64,000 nt of DNA from Seminavis robusta (taxonomy: Eukaryota; Bacillariophyta; Bacillariophyceae; Naviculales; Naviculaceae), in NCBI GenBank assembly GCA_903772945.1, contig CAICTM010000463.1, forward strand, positions 1-64,000, read 5' to 3'. A program made the position numbers and the translations under genes. Every line of letters begins with the position of its first letter. Position 1 is the stretch's first letter. Shown here in pieces: positions 54,016-64,000 of the stretch. The notes beneath the pieces were generated by a model. The model ran no database searches. It was not told where the DNA came from and saw only the letters and a program-made list of their open reading frames with translations.

Positions 54016-55408
54016 TTAGATATCCTGTTCCCTGTCGGCGGGGTAAACACGCATGTTGTCCTTTCCAACCATGATGTTAACTGTCTTGGTGACACGGTTG
54101 AACACACTCTCTTGAATGTACTGTGAAGAAGAAGATAATAAAATAAACCATGTGAGTCAGTCAGCTTATCTGAATCTATCAAAAGTGAAACCAGCAATGA
54201 CAAGACAAACTTACAGGAACGCCGTGACGTCTGCAGATTTCCTTGACTTGAGGCATGGCCTTTTGGTAAGAAAGCATGGAAAGATCGGGCCACAAGTGGT
54301 GCTCAATCTGGTAGTTCAACCATCCGTGGAAGAAATCGACAAGATCAGTTCCGGCGGCAAAGTTGACCGAGGAGACCACCTGACGCAGGTAGAACGTTCC
54401 ACTTCGGGGTCTGCATCCAACAGAGAACTTGTACAGATCATCGCCAGCATGGTTGGTGGCAATGATGTAAAAGGAGTGAAGGTTGGCAAAGAGGTCCGCC
54501 AACACCATGTTGGCAACTCCGTTGTAGAACCAAGTGTTGGGGGACTCGGGGTTCAGATACATGCCAGCCACCAAGAGAGGGGAAGGCAGCAAAAAGAAAC
54601 GGTAGATCACGTAGGGGAAGAACACACGAGCCAAGTAGTCACTGAATGAGATCCAGGAGGGCAAGCTGGAGTTGTCAAAGACCATGGAGGTGATGGTCAT
54701 GGGCTCGTTGGGATTAAATCCCTCACTTTTCTCCAAGAGCTCTGGGTTAACCTTGCGGACCTCCTTAACTCGAAGCTCCTTGTAGGTGTTGGGGGCATAG
54801 TACCACCACTTCCAGATAACCATGATCACATAGACAGCCATGTACTTGACAACCATGGGAGCATTGAGGTCTCGCAAATACCCAAGGTTGCGTTCCACAA
54901 GATCAGGATCGCCAGCTTCACCCAACTTGTAGTGATGCATATTATTATGTTCCACATTCCATGCCTCGGGAAGCATCCAGTCCATCCAGTCAAGGACTCG
55001 ACGCCAGAGACTACCAACAGCAAACTTGAAGCGGTTGAATCTTCCTGTTGGCTCGCAGTTGTCGTAGCCTCCATGGCAAGTGTGGTGGGCAATCATTGTC
55101 CATCGAGTAGTAGTACCGATGGACAGGCAGATCGCGGGCAAGACAAAGTAAACAGGAAGTCCCATTCCCAACAGACCAGTCAGAGTGAACATGTTGGACC
55201 ACATGATCATCTTGTGCAAGTGGGCTACATCATCAGGTCCTTGTTCGTCCGACAATCTCTTTCCTAGTTCCTTGATATCCTCTCGGAATGCTTTCAAGTC
55301 CAATTTGTCAATCCATTCGTCTTCCTTGCAAAGGACAGTCTTGCTACCCATAGGCTGCTCCACCTTTTGCTGCTCATCATATACTACGTTGCGCTCACGA
55401 GGTGCCAT
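54016..55408 (-). CDS. Membrane fatty-acid (acyl-lipid) desaturase (432 aa, 2 exons)
   Basis: Exons 55408-54215 and 54120-54016, joined by a 94-bp GT-AG intron. The three histidine boxes of membrane di-iron desaturases are present: HHTCH (108-112), HNNMHH (154-159) and QIEHH (367-371). Four to six membrane segments surround them. The Q in the third box is usual in front-end (delta-5/delta-6 type) desaturases, yet there is no cytochrome b5 domain at the N-terminus, so electrons must come from a separate donor. The N-terminus lacks a clear plastid presequence, which suggests the ER. The second exon adds the tail FNRVTKTVNIMVGKDNMRV. Substrate and double-bond position cannot be read from sequence. 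Confidence 0.85.
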
Positions 55409-56571
55409 GGTTGCAGTTTTCTACAAATAGAATCCAAATTAACAAGCAAAAATGCTACCAATGGAAATAAATTGTGCGTGGCAATTGATTTTCTTTGTCG
55501 AGGAAGATGATGAGTTGGTGGCCAAGAACAAGGATGAGGCTCAAGCAAGTAAGTGGACCAGCTATCTGCCCTCGCACCACGAGTACATGTACTGTACAGT
55601 GCCACCAGCTCGATCCCTTTACTCTCACACCACCGGACCTGCCTCGTAAGTTTGGAGGGGCCGCCAGCCAGGAGCTTACTACGGCTTTGAATAGAAGACA
55701 GTCATTGGAATCAACACGTAATTTACACGGTGTTTAAGGTTAGCTCGCTTCAACACGTAGCTTTGATTGTACCAGAGCGCCGTATCTTGGCGATGACATA
55801 CTCTGTCCAACCGTTATCATCCCTGGTCGGGCTGCGACGTGGCAAACCACGCACACTTCAGTACGAACTTTTTCAGCATAAATGATGAGGTGCACACTCC
55901 GTCCACCAGTTGGCGCTATTACGCCGCTTTGTTGCCATGTTTGGTCATCAACAGCAGTACTACGAATAGAGTTAGGGATGCCAACGGTTGTTTACTCTGG
56001 CAGGGAAACTGGAAGCCAAAACCGAACAAACAGTTGGGCAAGCCCGGCAAATACGCAGTGGCTTGCTCCTTGTCCTTTGATTGAACACGAAGCTTCTAAC
56101 CGCAGCTCTACCCCCACTACACAAGCTACCGGTAGCTAGCGGTAGTGTGGAATGAGAATCTCCGTGAGCTAGCTAGCTTGTGTGGAATGAGAAGAAGCCA
56201 CGGTCAAGTAGACACCAATGAATACTGGAGTACCGGTGCTGCGATACCAGAGCACCCACCAGAGCTAGCAACTGCAGAGTATGACACCTCTTGAACCAAT
56301 CAATGAGAATGCAGTATTTAAATGACACACTGGTACCATTGCAGCCAGCAAGCAAAGAAGAACTGGCTGGCATTGTGTCATGACGGCGCACCCTGCCATG
56401 CAGCACACCAAGGTGTCAAGGATCTTGACAAGTGTGGCTATCTAGAAGTCTCGTTGAATGTCAAACTAAAAGCTTCTTCACCTGGCCCAATCCTAAATAG
56501 TTTGTTAGCTCTGCTGCTCTACATAGTGAAGGTTTGCCACATGATGAAACTCCTCGCTGCACCTTCCACAA
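55409..56571. promoter_or_regulatory. Spacer of about 1.16 kb, promoter side of the desaturase
   Basis: No gene. Contains CTACCGGTAG (56126-56135) followed by CTAGCGGTAG, GAGCTAGCTAGC (about 56165) and GTACCGGTGC (about 56231). Confidence 0.5.
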
Positions 56572-57156
56572 TTATTCCTCGGTCATGCTTTCAAGGGCAA
56601 TGCAAACGCACAAAGCCAAACCTTCATCAACTCCTTCATTGATATCAATGAAGTAACAGTCACGGACTGGGGAAATCCAGTTCTTGTGAACACTCACAAT
56701 TTCCTCACCATCCTCCAGGATGGTAAAGTCATGTTCAAGGATAGATCCGTGGATGACCCAGTTAGTGTCGCCTCGAACCTTGACAACAAAGTTGTCACGG
56801 ACAAGACCAATGACCTTCTTCTTGATCTCGGCAACCTTGTGGCCATCTGAATCTTCAATGGCCATGGCATCACGGGCTCTCATCTTGCGTTCCTGAATCT
56901 GATACAAAGTTTCTCTGTCAGGGGTCTGAAGGTTGAAGGTTTCACGTAGGCGCAACACCTTGTTGTTGGCAATGAAAGCAGCCTCACCCATACCACGGCG
57001 GCGATGCATTTGGTTAATGTTGAAGTCATCACCAATGTCAAGAAGCAGCTTCTCACGCATTGCGTATGTCTTGGGGCCATCATCTTCCTCCTCTTCTTCA
57101 CGGCGTTCTTCTTGGCGGCGTTCTTGGCGTGCTTGCATGCGATCACGGATACCCAT
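56572..57156 (-). CDS. LURP-one-related / YxjI family protein (194 aa)
   Basis: ATG at 57156, no intron. Residues 1-30 are highly charged (RQERRQEERREEEEEDD). Residues about 30-190 are a LURP-one-related domain: YAMREKLLLDIGDDFNI, VLRLRETFNLQ, LYQIQERKMRARDAMAIE, HDFTILEDGEEIVSVHKNW and VDEGLALCVCIALESM align with the strand order of the Tubby-like barrel in plant LOR and bacterial YxjI proteins. Plant LOR proteins are linked to defence and the fold resembles the phosphoinositide-binding Tubby domain and scramblases, but the biochemical role is not known. Most likely soluble; no signal peptide. Confidence 0.85.
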   Translation of the reverse strand: MGIRDRMQARQERRQEERREEEEEDDGPKTYAMREKLLLDIGDDFNINQMHRRRGMGEAAFIANNKVLRLRETFNLQTPDRETLYQIQERKMRARDAMAIEDSDGHKVAEIKKKVIGLVRDNFVVKVRGDTNWVIHGSILEHDFTILEDGEEIVSVHKNWISPVRDCYFIDINEGVDEGLALCVCIALESMTEE

Positions 57157-58107
57157 TTTGATTGTTTGTTTTGGTAGTTTCGTTGTTTTCTAGTTGGTTT
57201 GGTTTGAAGAGTTGATAGTTTTGTGAGCTTTCGAGGAGCGGATATCCTTGCTCCCCGCCCTCGATTGACCCCTGTGAACCAGCACCAAACAACCTGTTCA
57301 ATCGTTCGCTGCCGGACAATGAGGTGAAACGGGAACGCCTTGCGGGCGGGATTACAAATTTACCAAGATTTTCTGAACCCATCTTGCTACATGCACCTCT
57401 AGCTAGCTAGCATCATATCCCATCCAGAAACTCTCAAAGCACCAGTACCGGTACCTTTTGGTTGTCTGCAAAAAGGTGTTGGAACGGCAAAATTGTCTTG
57501 CATCCGAAAGCCCCGGTTGGATGCTCAATGGATGCTCCGGGGATGGGGCGCTACCAGTACCGTACCGGTAGCCAGTTAGATGTGGGATGAAGCCAACTAT
57601 CAGAGTCGGATGGGAAGCCACTTGAACAGCGCTACGAACGATGTAGCAGGCATGTTGGAAAATTGTTGGAAGTAAAGTCTTGGAGCAAGATTTTGTCCTT
57701 CACCGGGTGCCGCTGTACTAGTACCTGGTACCAGTACCAGTACCGGTAGTTAGAGAAAGGGGTGATTGATTGGGCCGCAGCGGTCGGTTTTCGCAGCTTG
57801 GCTGGATGAAAATGCCCGAAATCGAGTTTTTTGCAACGGTTCTGAATAAACATAAAATTTATACTTTTGTTAGTCCTTTTGCTTTTTTAACAGTAGGAAA
57901 ATCGGTTTTCTTTTACTCCTCGGTTTACGGCCCTTTGCATGCACTCTGCAACGTCAGAGATTGACGCAGCTGCCTTCTTGCTGTCTTCATTATTCTTCGC
58001 AGAAAACGAGATCTAAATTCTGATTCTGTTTATTCGACGCATATCGTGGCATTGCCTGAGATATTAGGTAGGATCCAGATATCGAGGTGCTTTATCCTCT
58101 TACCAAG
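57157..58107. promoter_or_regulatory. Divergent spacer, about 950 bp
   Basis: Holds the promoters of the LOR gene (minus) and of the small plastid protein gene (plus). Dense in palindromic words: CTAGCTAGCTAGC (about 57401-57413), CAGTACCGGTACC (57443-57455), TACCGTACCGGTAG (57558-57571), CCAGTACCAGTACCGGTAG (57731-57749). No gene recognised. Confidence 0.5.
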
Positions 58108-58686
58108 ATGACAATGGCGTCGTACAAGACGAAGATGGCTTCCTCAGTTTTGCTGTTGGTGCTGCTATTTGGGGTCTCGGTGGAGGCGTTTTCTCCCATT
58201 GGTGGCCGCTCTCTTAGTACCCGCACTGCATCCAAGAACCTGATTCCATGCTCTTCTACCAAGCGTGACGATGAGTTCCCCACGGATGACTCTGATTTGT
58301 CGGTGGATTGGGATGCTGAGTGGAAGAAGGTTATGGAAAAGGAAAAGGCCGGAGAGCCGATTGAGAGACCAGGAAAAGATTTCTATAAGTCAGAGGCGGA
58401 AATTACTGCCATTCGTGCCGCGAACAAGGCATCCACTGAAGTACAAAAGATTTCCAGCAAAGTGCCATCTCCCCCAAGTATGAGTTCCTTGACTGGAGAT
58501 TGGAGGGTAAGTGAGACTGCGGTTCCCTGATTGTGTGCTTTAGCTTCCTGTTTTCTCAAAGTAGTTATGGATTGTATGCAGTTTTGGATTGGAATTCTGG
58601 CACTCATCAGTATCGGATCCGCCGTTCTTTCGGCTCAAGGACCAAGTTATACCCCAATCGCTGGTGGCGACTCGTACTACATATAG
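58108..58686 (+). CDS. Small plastid-targeted membrane protein (167 aa, 2 exons)
   Basis: Exons 58108-58506 and 58582-58686 with a 75-bp GT-AG intron; the join reads GDWR|FWIGILAL. ATG at 58108 is the first in frame. A signal peptide (about residues 10-28, ASSVLLLVLLFGVSVEAFSP) ends with the EAFSP plastid motif. The middle is charged and probably stromal or lumenal. One transmembrane helix (FWIGILALISIGSAVLSA) is encoded almost wholly by exon 2, followed by a short tail GPSYTPIAGGDSYYI. The family is not recognised; the layout resembles single-pass thylakoid subunits or assembly factors. Like the rubredoxin gene, an intron separates the soluble part from the anchor. Confidence 0.75.
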
Positions 58687-58912
58687 ACACAGTACCATGT
58701 CGATCCAAAAGGCCCCTTTCAAAATACCCAACAATTGACGAACCAGCTCAAAAGCAACTGAGAGCTCTATACCTGATCCTTCGAAAGGAATCTCAGCGAG
58801 GAGTAAGGCATCAACCTTTCTACCCGAACGTACAAGGAGTATCAAGCCAAAGAACAATAAACATAGCATTGAGTTCATAGCCTGATCCGTGAGTGCATGA
58901 AGGCATTCAGCA

Positions 58913-61517
58913 TTATTTGCCCTTCTTAATATCGTAGAGGTGAACGGGAATTCCCAGGAACGAGGATTCAGCTCCACCTCCTCCAACTGCAACGCATGAA
59001 TCGAGCGCATCCACAGCATAAATTGGATTGCTTGCGTTGGATACTAGCGTTGCTATGGGAGCTTGAATGTTCGCACTAGAAAAAGAATCCCACAGGCACA
59101 ATCGTCCATCCACTCCCCAAGTCAGCAGAAGATTCTCTCCAGCAGAAATAAACTTGGAACCAAAGACTGGCCTGCCGACTTCGTGCCCTGTATCAGGATA
59201 GAGTCAAGAAAGCACGTTGAGAAGCTACCCACACATCCCCCAGCAGATAGGAAATCATGAAACCCTTACCTCCTTCCAGGATTGCCGCACAGGTGGTCGT
59301 CAGAGATCCCTTGCCCTCGTGAACGTCGATTCCCCACAATATCACGTGGCCCGTGGCAACACAGGTTGCCAGCCGAGTACCTGTGGAATCCCAGGAGAAA
59401 GATGTCAAGTGACTTTGACAGCCGGGCAGCGACACAATCGAAATGCAAACTCCCCGTCCATTGATAAGTCGCAAGCTTCCATCCGACAGGGCGACCCCCA
59501 GAAGACCATTGGCGGCACAGTAGTTGGCATCAAATGCAAAGATCATGTTGTTGGGATTGCGATCTCCACCAAAGGGTTTTTGAATTGGTCGGTCTGGCGT
59601 TGCGTCTTTTCCCGCTTGAGGTTTGCTCTCCATCATCTTGAGCCCTGCATCTGTCACCTGACATATCGACACACCATATCCCTGGTTGTGGAAGGACGTA
59701 AAGTGCAGGCTCATTACTTCTCTGAATATGAGATTCTCGCCGCCTTGTCCATCAATACCGCCTAGTTCCCACAAGTGAATGAAATCATCTGATGATGTCA
59801 TGAGGAAGCTATTCTGCGTTGCGTTTTCTCGCGCCATGGGAAGTCCACTCCAGTGATCAATCCATTGCAGTGCGTATATTTGTGGCATTTCCTTTTCATC
59901 GTCGGGATTGACGGGTACTCTGTCAAAAGCCGAATGATCCAGTGTAGCACAACAAGAGAATGAATTCTTTTGGCTGGGATCCTTGCTACACCAGATCATG
60001 ACCTTCCCATCGGCGCCGGCTGTTGCTAACAGGGACGAATGTATGCTGTCCCTTCCTCGATCCAGCGTCCCTTTGGCCCATGCAGAAGAAGCCCTGGGTG
60101 TTTGGTTGTACAATCAAGAGGAAACCCGTTAGCGTCAACCTACTAGTATTCTCTGACCACAGCATTCCAATTTTTCCATTCCACTTCCAAAAATACACAC
60201 TTACCATGCCACTCTCAGACACTCATAGTCTTTGCTGTGTTCTTGCAATGTCGACAGTGGAGCATTCGTGGCAACATCCCAGACTCTAATGGTGGAATCT
60301 TGGCTGGCCGTAGCCAAGTAGTTGCCACATTCGGAAAAGTCGAGCCCAAAACACGTTTCCGTGTGCCCCAAGCAGTTTCTTTCATTCTCCAGCCCGGACG
60401 CATTGGTTACGAAATTGGCCAATATGGGAGCTGCAGCATCGAGCGCCTCTGGCCGTTGGCTCACATGGATTGTTGTTGTTTCTTCCGTGTTGTTGGCAGT
60501 CGAGTGAGCATCGTGGCTCATGGCTGCCTTTGATGTTTCCGAGGCAGCCTTTTCAATGAGGGATTCCATGTCTCTTCCTGCAAAGTATGAGTCACTCAAA
60601 ATGGACAATTGTAGCAGTGCGTCAAACTCTTTTTGCGGTAGCTCCGGGCGTCCTTCTTGTTCAAACTGTTTCAAGTCAGCACTGGGACCAAAAAGTGTTT
60701 CGTTTTCTGCAATGGAAGGTAACGAGAATCCACTCGTGATGTTGTTGTTTTCAGCTCCAATGTCGGTTCCAGCTGGTGTACAAGGTTGGCAATAAAGATA
60801 GGGTGGAATGTCGTTGTATTCGTCGTCAATATCGTTGTTTTCGTCGCTCTGCCAATCCAAATTTAGTTTTTGCAATCCTTCTAACAGTCCCAGATCGTCG
60901 AGATCCAATTTCTTTTCATCCACTCCCGTGGCCTCCGTGGTGTTGGTTTCGTTGAGCTCGATTGGTTTTGTCTCGGAGGAATCGTCGTCGTCCTCTTCCT
61001 CTTCCAGGCTTTGATGATCTCCACTCTCTGCCTCTTTACTGGGAGCGTCAAAAATGGAAGCGGTAAATTCAGCCGGTTCCAAGAGATGTGCCGAGTCCTC
61101 TGTATCCAAGAATTCAAGTTCAGGAAGGACGTCGCCCTCAAAGTCCACTAGATCCTCGTCGTTGACGACTTCGCCACCCGGTTCGTCAACTATATCCTCA
61201 AAGGACCTCAATACGTTAATCAATTCTTCTTCTGTAAAATCCTCCACTCTCTCGCCTTCCGCCCAAGGATTGACGGGTTCGAGATCTTCCTCGATATCTT
61301 CTAGGTCGTCCTCTGTGGGATAGTCGTCTTCCCCAATAAAATCGTCAAAGGCTTTGGCGTCTCCAAAGCTGTCCACTGGAGCCACTTGGGCCAATTCCTC
61401 TAAATCTTCCAGCTTGAGTTGAGCCAGGGCCTCCTCCAATTCGTCTGGATCTGTAATGCCACCGAGATCTATCGTACCAACCAGTCCACTTCCTTCTTGG
61501 TTCTTCTCTTCTCCCAT
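58913..61517 (-). CDS. WD40-repeat protein with long acidic N-terminus (803 aa, 3 exons)
   Basis: Exons 61517-60205, 60093-59270 and 59187-58913, all GT-AG and in frame. Start chosen at 61517 (MGEEKNQEGSG); an upstream open frame reaches 61730 but would overlap the promoter of the divergent gene. Residues 1-280 are strongly acidic and mostly disordered (DLEDIEEDLE, EEEEDDDDSSE). From about residue 395 come six to seven WD blades: CLGHTETCFGLDF...TIRVWDV, LLATAGADGKVMIW, LMTSSDDFIHLWEL, LGVALSDGSLRLI, LATCVATGHVILWG, LLTWGVDGRLCLWDS. It is a scaffold, not an enzyme; the exact orthologue is not recognised. Acidic-WD40 proteins of this kind include ribosome-assembly and chromatin factors, but that is a guess. 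Confidence 0.8.
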
Positions 61518-61748
61518 TTTGGTTCCACCAATGATGATGTGATGGCAACTGGGAAAAGAAGACGAGGTTTTTGATGAGAGAGAGAGTGCGGTGCCGAGTG
61601 CCGAAAGAGCGGCATCGACAGTGGTCAGTCGTCCTTTTCGAAACAATGATCGAAGAAAAAGCCCTAACCCTACTGGATCAAAGAATGAGGGCCAGAAGAC
61701 CAACGACCAACAACGTCGTTCAACCCTCATGCAGCCAAGCCGAACACG
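61518..61748. promoter_or_regulatory. Bidirectional promoter region (231 bp)
   Basis: Between the starts of the WD40 gene (minus) and the HemK-like gene (plus). Contains CCAACGACCAACAACG near 61698-61713. No core element recognised. Confidence 0.45.
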
Positions 61749-63464
61749 ATGGCGGCAGTATCCTCATCAATGAACGACGATAATGGCAACCCCCAACCAG
61801 ATATCTCTGTGGTGCAAAAGTATGAAGACTATTGTGTTTTACTTGTGACCCGAGGATTTGGAGGTAAGTCGCTTCTCTTCTATAGCTTATGACCTTCAAG
61901 ATCCGCTTCTTCAGATGCGTCAAAGCATATTTTCTTTTGGCTTGCTTCCCTCAACATTTGATACCATTATTGTCACTCCCCTCATCGCTTTGTTCATTAA
62001 CTGTCAACTAAAGGGCCCCAAGAAATCCAGAAATGGCTACGGGGACAAGAAGAATCCGCCTGTTTTCGCAATGCCACTGATACCGTTGCCGCCATCGAGA
62101 AACCATGTCCTGCAACCACGGTTGCAAATGGCGGGCAGAACACAGCAGCATCCCAGGAATCCAACAACAATCACACTATGATCAGAAATGCCGTCTTGCT
62201 AAATTATCACTGCAAGGCATATGCTCGGGGTCTAGTGCTGGCAGCTAGAAACAAGTCGGCTGCTCAATTAGTTTCCCATGTTCAGCTGACCGTCCAATGC
62301 TTGTGCAAGGGATACCTCAAGCCACAGGAAGAGCAGCAACTGGAACACACCTTGGGCAAGACTGATTGTCAACTACGAATAAAGGGGTTGCAGGCAGCAC
62401 GCAGCAACACACTGGGGTACATTTCGCTGGTGCAAGCTACCAATCTGCCATCTTCCAGGTCGCCCGATTGCACCTTTGTCATTCCTCGACAGTTTCGACG
62501 ACAGCTCAAAGCCTCTGGGTTTCCCGTGTTGGGTCATACCAAAGACTGCCAACAATTTCGAGGCGAGTCCTTGTGCATGTCGGTAATCAAGCTGCAATTC
62601 CAGGTGGCCACTACTGATGGAGCTGGTGCTGTGGTGGAAGAAGTTGTGTGCATTGAACGAGCACCTCGGCTGAAGATTCTTCTCGAACGGGAAGAACGAT
62701 TCTGGAAGGAATCCAACACAGAGGCGGATGTGCAAGCAATGGATGATGCCACCATCTCGAAGCCAACAGCGTACATTGCAGGCAAGGCTTCCTTTTTGGG
62801 ACACCAGTTCTTTGTGAATTCTGCCGTCATGATCCCTCGTCCGGGCAGCGAGGCAGTGGTGCAACGAGCCTTGGAACTGTACCAAGAAACGACAGAGTTG
62901 CGCAATGAATCCTCTCCACCACGAATACTGGATCTTGGAACGGGGTCGGGGTGCCTCTTGTTGTCCCTTCTTCGTAGGCTGCCGATGCATGCGGTCGGGG
63001 TTGGTGTGGACAAGTCTACGGAGGCCCTGAAAGTGTCCCGGCAGAATGCCATGGCCCTGGGATTGGCACCACAGTGTACTCTCCAGGAAGGAGACTTTGG
63101 TCAACTTGACATGCTCGCTCTTGAAAGTAGTCCCTTTGACATTGTCGTATGCAATCCACCCTACCATACTAGAGGCGGGCGTCAACAAATCAATGCTGCC
63201 AGTGTGGCGCACGAACCTTCCATGGCGTTGTTTGTGGAGCATGCCAACATGTTGGTCCACTATCGAGATGTATTGCAAGGCCTGAAGCGCGGCAAACTTG
63301 TTCACAGAGGGACTGTACTTGTTTTTGAAGTTTGCAAGGACAACGCCAAGCATGTTGGAGCATTGATGCAAGAGAATGGCCTCGAGCTGATTCGTATTGG
63401 CAAGGACGCGAAAGACTGTGTCAGAACGGCGGAGGGTGTCTTTCGGGGGTTTGCTACCAGCTAG
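61749..63464 (+). CDS. HemK/PrmC-like N5-glutamine methyltransferase (521 aa, 2 exons)
   Basis: Exons 61749-61863 and 62014-63464 with a 150-bp GT-AG intron; the join reads TRGFG|GPQEIQKWL. The catalytic part starts at about residue 290: FVNSAVMIPRPGSEAVV (the PrmC IPRPxTE box), DLGTGSG (345-351, SAM binding), and NPPY (419-422, the glutamine-binding box). HemK/PrmC enzymes methylate the GGQ glutamine of translation release factors. The N-terminal 280 residues are unusual: an acidic start, a region of about 190 residues with strands, and no PrmC-type helical bundle recognised. No plastid presequence, so a cytosolic or mitochondrial site is likely. The start is divergent from the WD40 gene. 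Confidence 0.75.
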
Positions 63465-64000
63465 CTGATAGGGAAAGACTGCGCATGTTCGGGCCTTAAC
63501 CTAGCTTGCCTATAGCCACTGTCAGACTGCAGCAATCTAATCCTTCCTCGGCGCAGTTGTGCTTACCACTTCCGTAACAGAAGAGTCCTTCATCTTGTCC
63601 CATCTCTCGACAGCGACCATGACATCTCAATGATTGCCTCTACTGTAGCCGGTGTAGCGACTGTAGCGACTGTAGCGACTGTAGGATAAGTGGTGGGGCA
63701 TGGCAGCTTGCAGGTCAAACTATCCGATTGCAGCAGCTTGAAGATGAAAAGGTGACCAAATTAGGCCAGGATGTTGGGGGCTGCGGCGACGAAGGGCACG
63801 CTTGTTGCAGCCATTGCAAGCAATTGATAGCTCCATTGTACAATATATGCTTTCGATGCCAAGCTGTTCGAGCATGACGTTTCTACTTTAGCTAGCTAAC
63901 TAAGTCTCCAAATTAGTTGCCACCATGTTCTCTAATGCCCCCCACCAGTCCCAGAATGCCTCTGATGAGCGGCAGCGGAGAGCAACTGCGAGCAATGCTC
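63465..64000. other. Spacer to window end
   Basis: No gene seen. Contains a 9-bp tandem repeat (63644-63684) and TAGCTAGCTAAC near 63890. Confidence 0.5.
63644..63684. repeat. 9-bp tandem repeat (TGTAGCGAC)
   Basis: Three perfect units (63653-63679) with partial units at each side. Confidence 0.9.

Noticed and set aside
62373-63371. 332-codon minus-strand frame
   Set aside because: Antisense to the HemK-like gene with its SAM and NPPY boxes. No domain on this strand.

Overview
This window is nuclear DNA of a photosynthetic stramenopile, very probably a pennate diatom. Several genes start with a signal peptide whose end matches the AF/ASAFAP-type plastid-entry motif of red-lineage complex plastids (AAFVP, EAFVP, NAFTVP, EAFSP). 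The genes carry few, short (about 85-150 bp) GT-AG introns. Mimivirus-style ankyrin arrays, diatom-type copia gag and Crypton-like tyrosine recombinases fit the same group. A repeat-rich species such as Seminavis is plausible, but the species call is inference.

The left half (1 to about 31.5 kb) is a graveyard of mobile elements. It holds the 5' end of a Ty3/gypsy element (1-915) and a broken Crypton-like tyrosine recombinase gene (956-3690) split by a solo LTR. A 347-bp MITE follows (4793-5139), then a copia-type gag (6789-8750). Two copies of an LTR element with a gag-like frame but no visible pol lie in opposite orientation (8985-12680 and 27369-31501). Between them is a nest of gypsy copies: one on the + strand (12681-14792), then three on the - strand arranged head to tail and sharing LTRs (14793-25262). 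A small AT-richer island (25263-27368) holds two orphan minus-strand genes.

A transition zone (31.5-32.7 kb) has an orphan ORF, a tandem repeat carrying TGACGTCA sites and a tRNA-derived SINE-like unit.

The right half (32.8-63.5 kb) is gene-dense host DNA. In order: a HEXXH metalloprotease; a small membrane protein; a 14-unit ankyrin-array protein; a plastid membrane-lipocalin protein; a plastid DUF3754/TMEM143-like protein divergent from a TAD2/ADAT2 tRNA adenosine deaminase; an ankyrin protein with a possible propeller-like end; a membrane-anchored rubredoxin (RBD1/RubA type, linked to photosystem assembly); a 1,615-residue TPR-PDZ-ankyrin-FYVE-like-R-SNARE protein; a membrane fatty-acid desaturase; a LURP-one-related protein; a small plastid membrane protein; a WD40 protein divergent from a HemK/PrmC-like glutamine methyltransferase.

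The host genes do not form one pathway. Plastid biogenesis is over-represented (four plastid-targeted products between 37.8 and 58.7 kb), with tRNA editing, lipid desaturation and membrane traffic beside them. Exon joins were made by eye from splice consensus and reading frame; no search was run.
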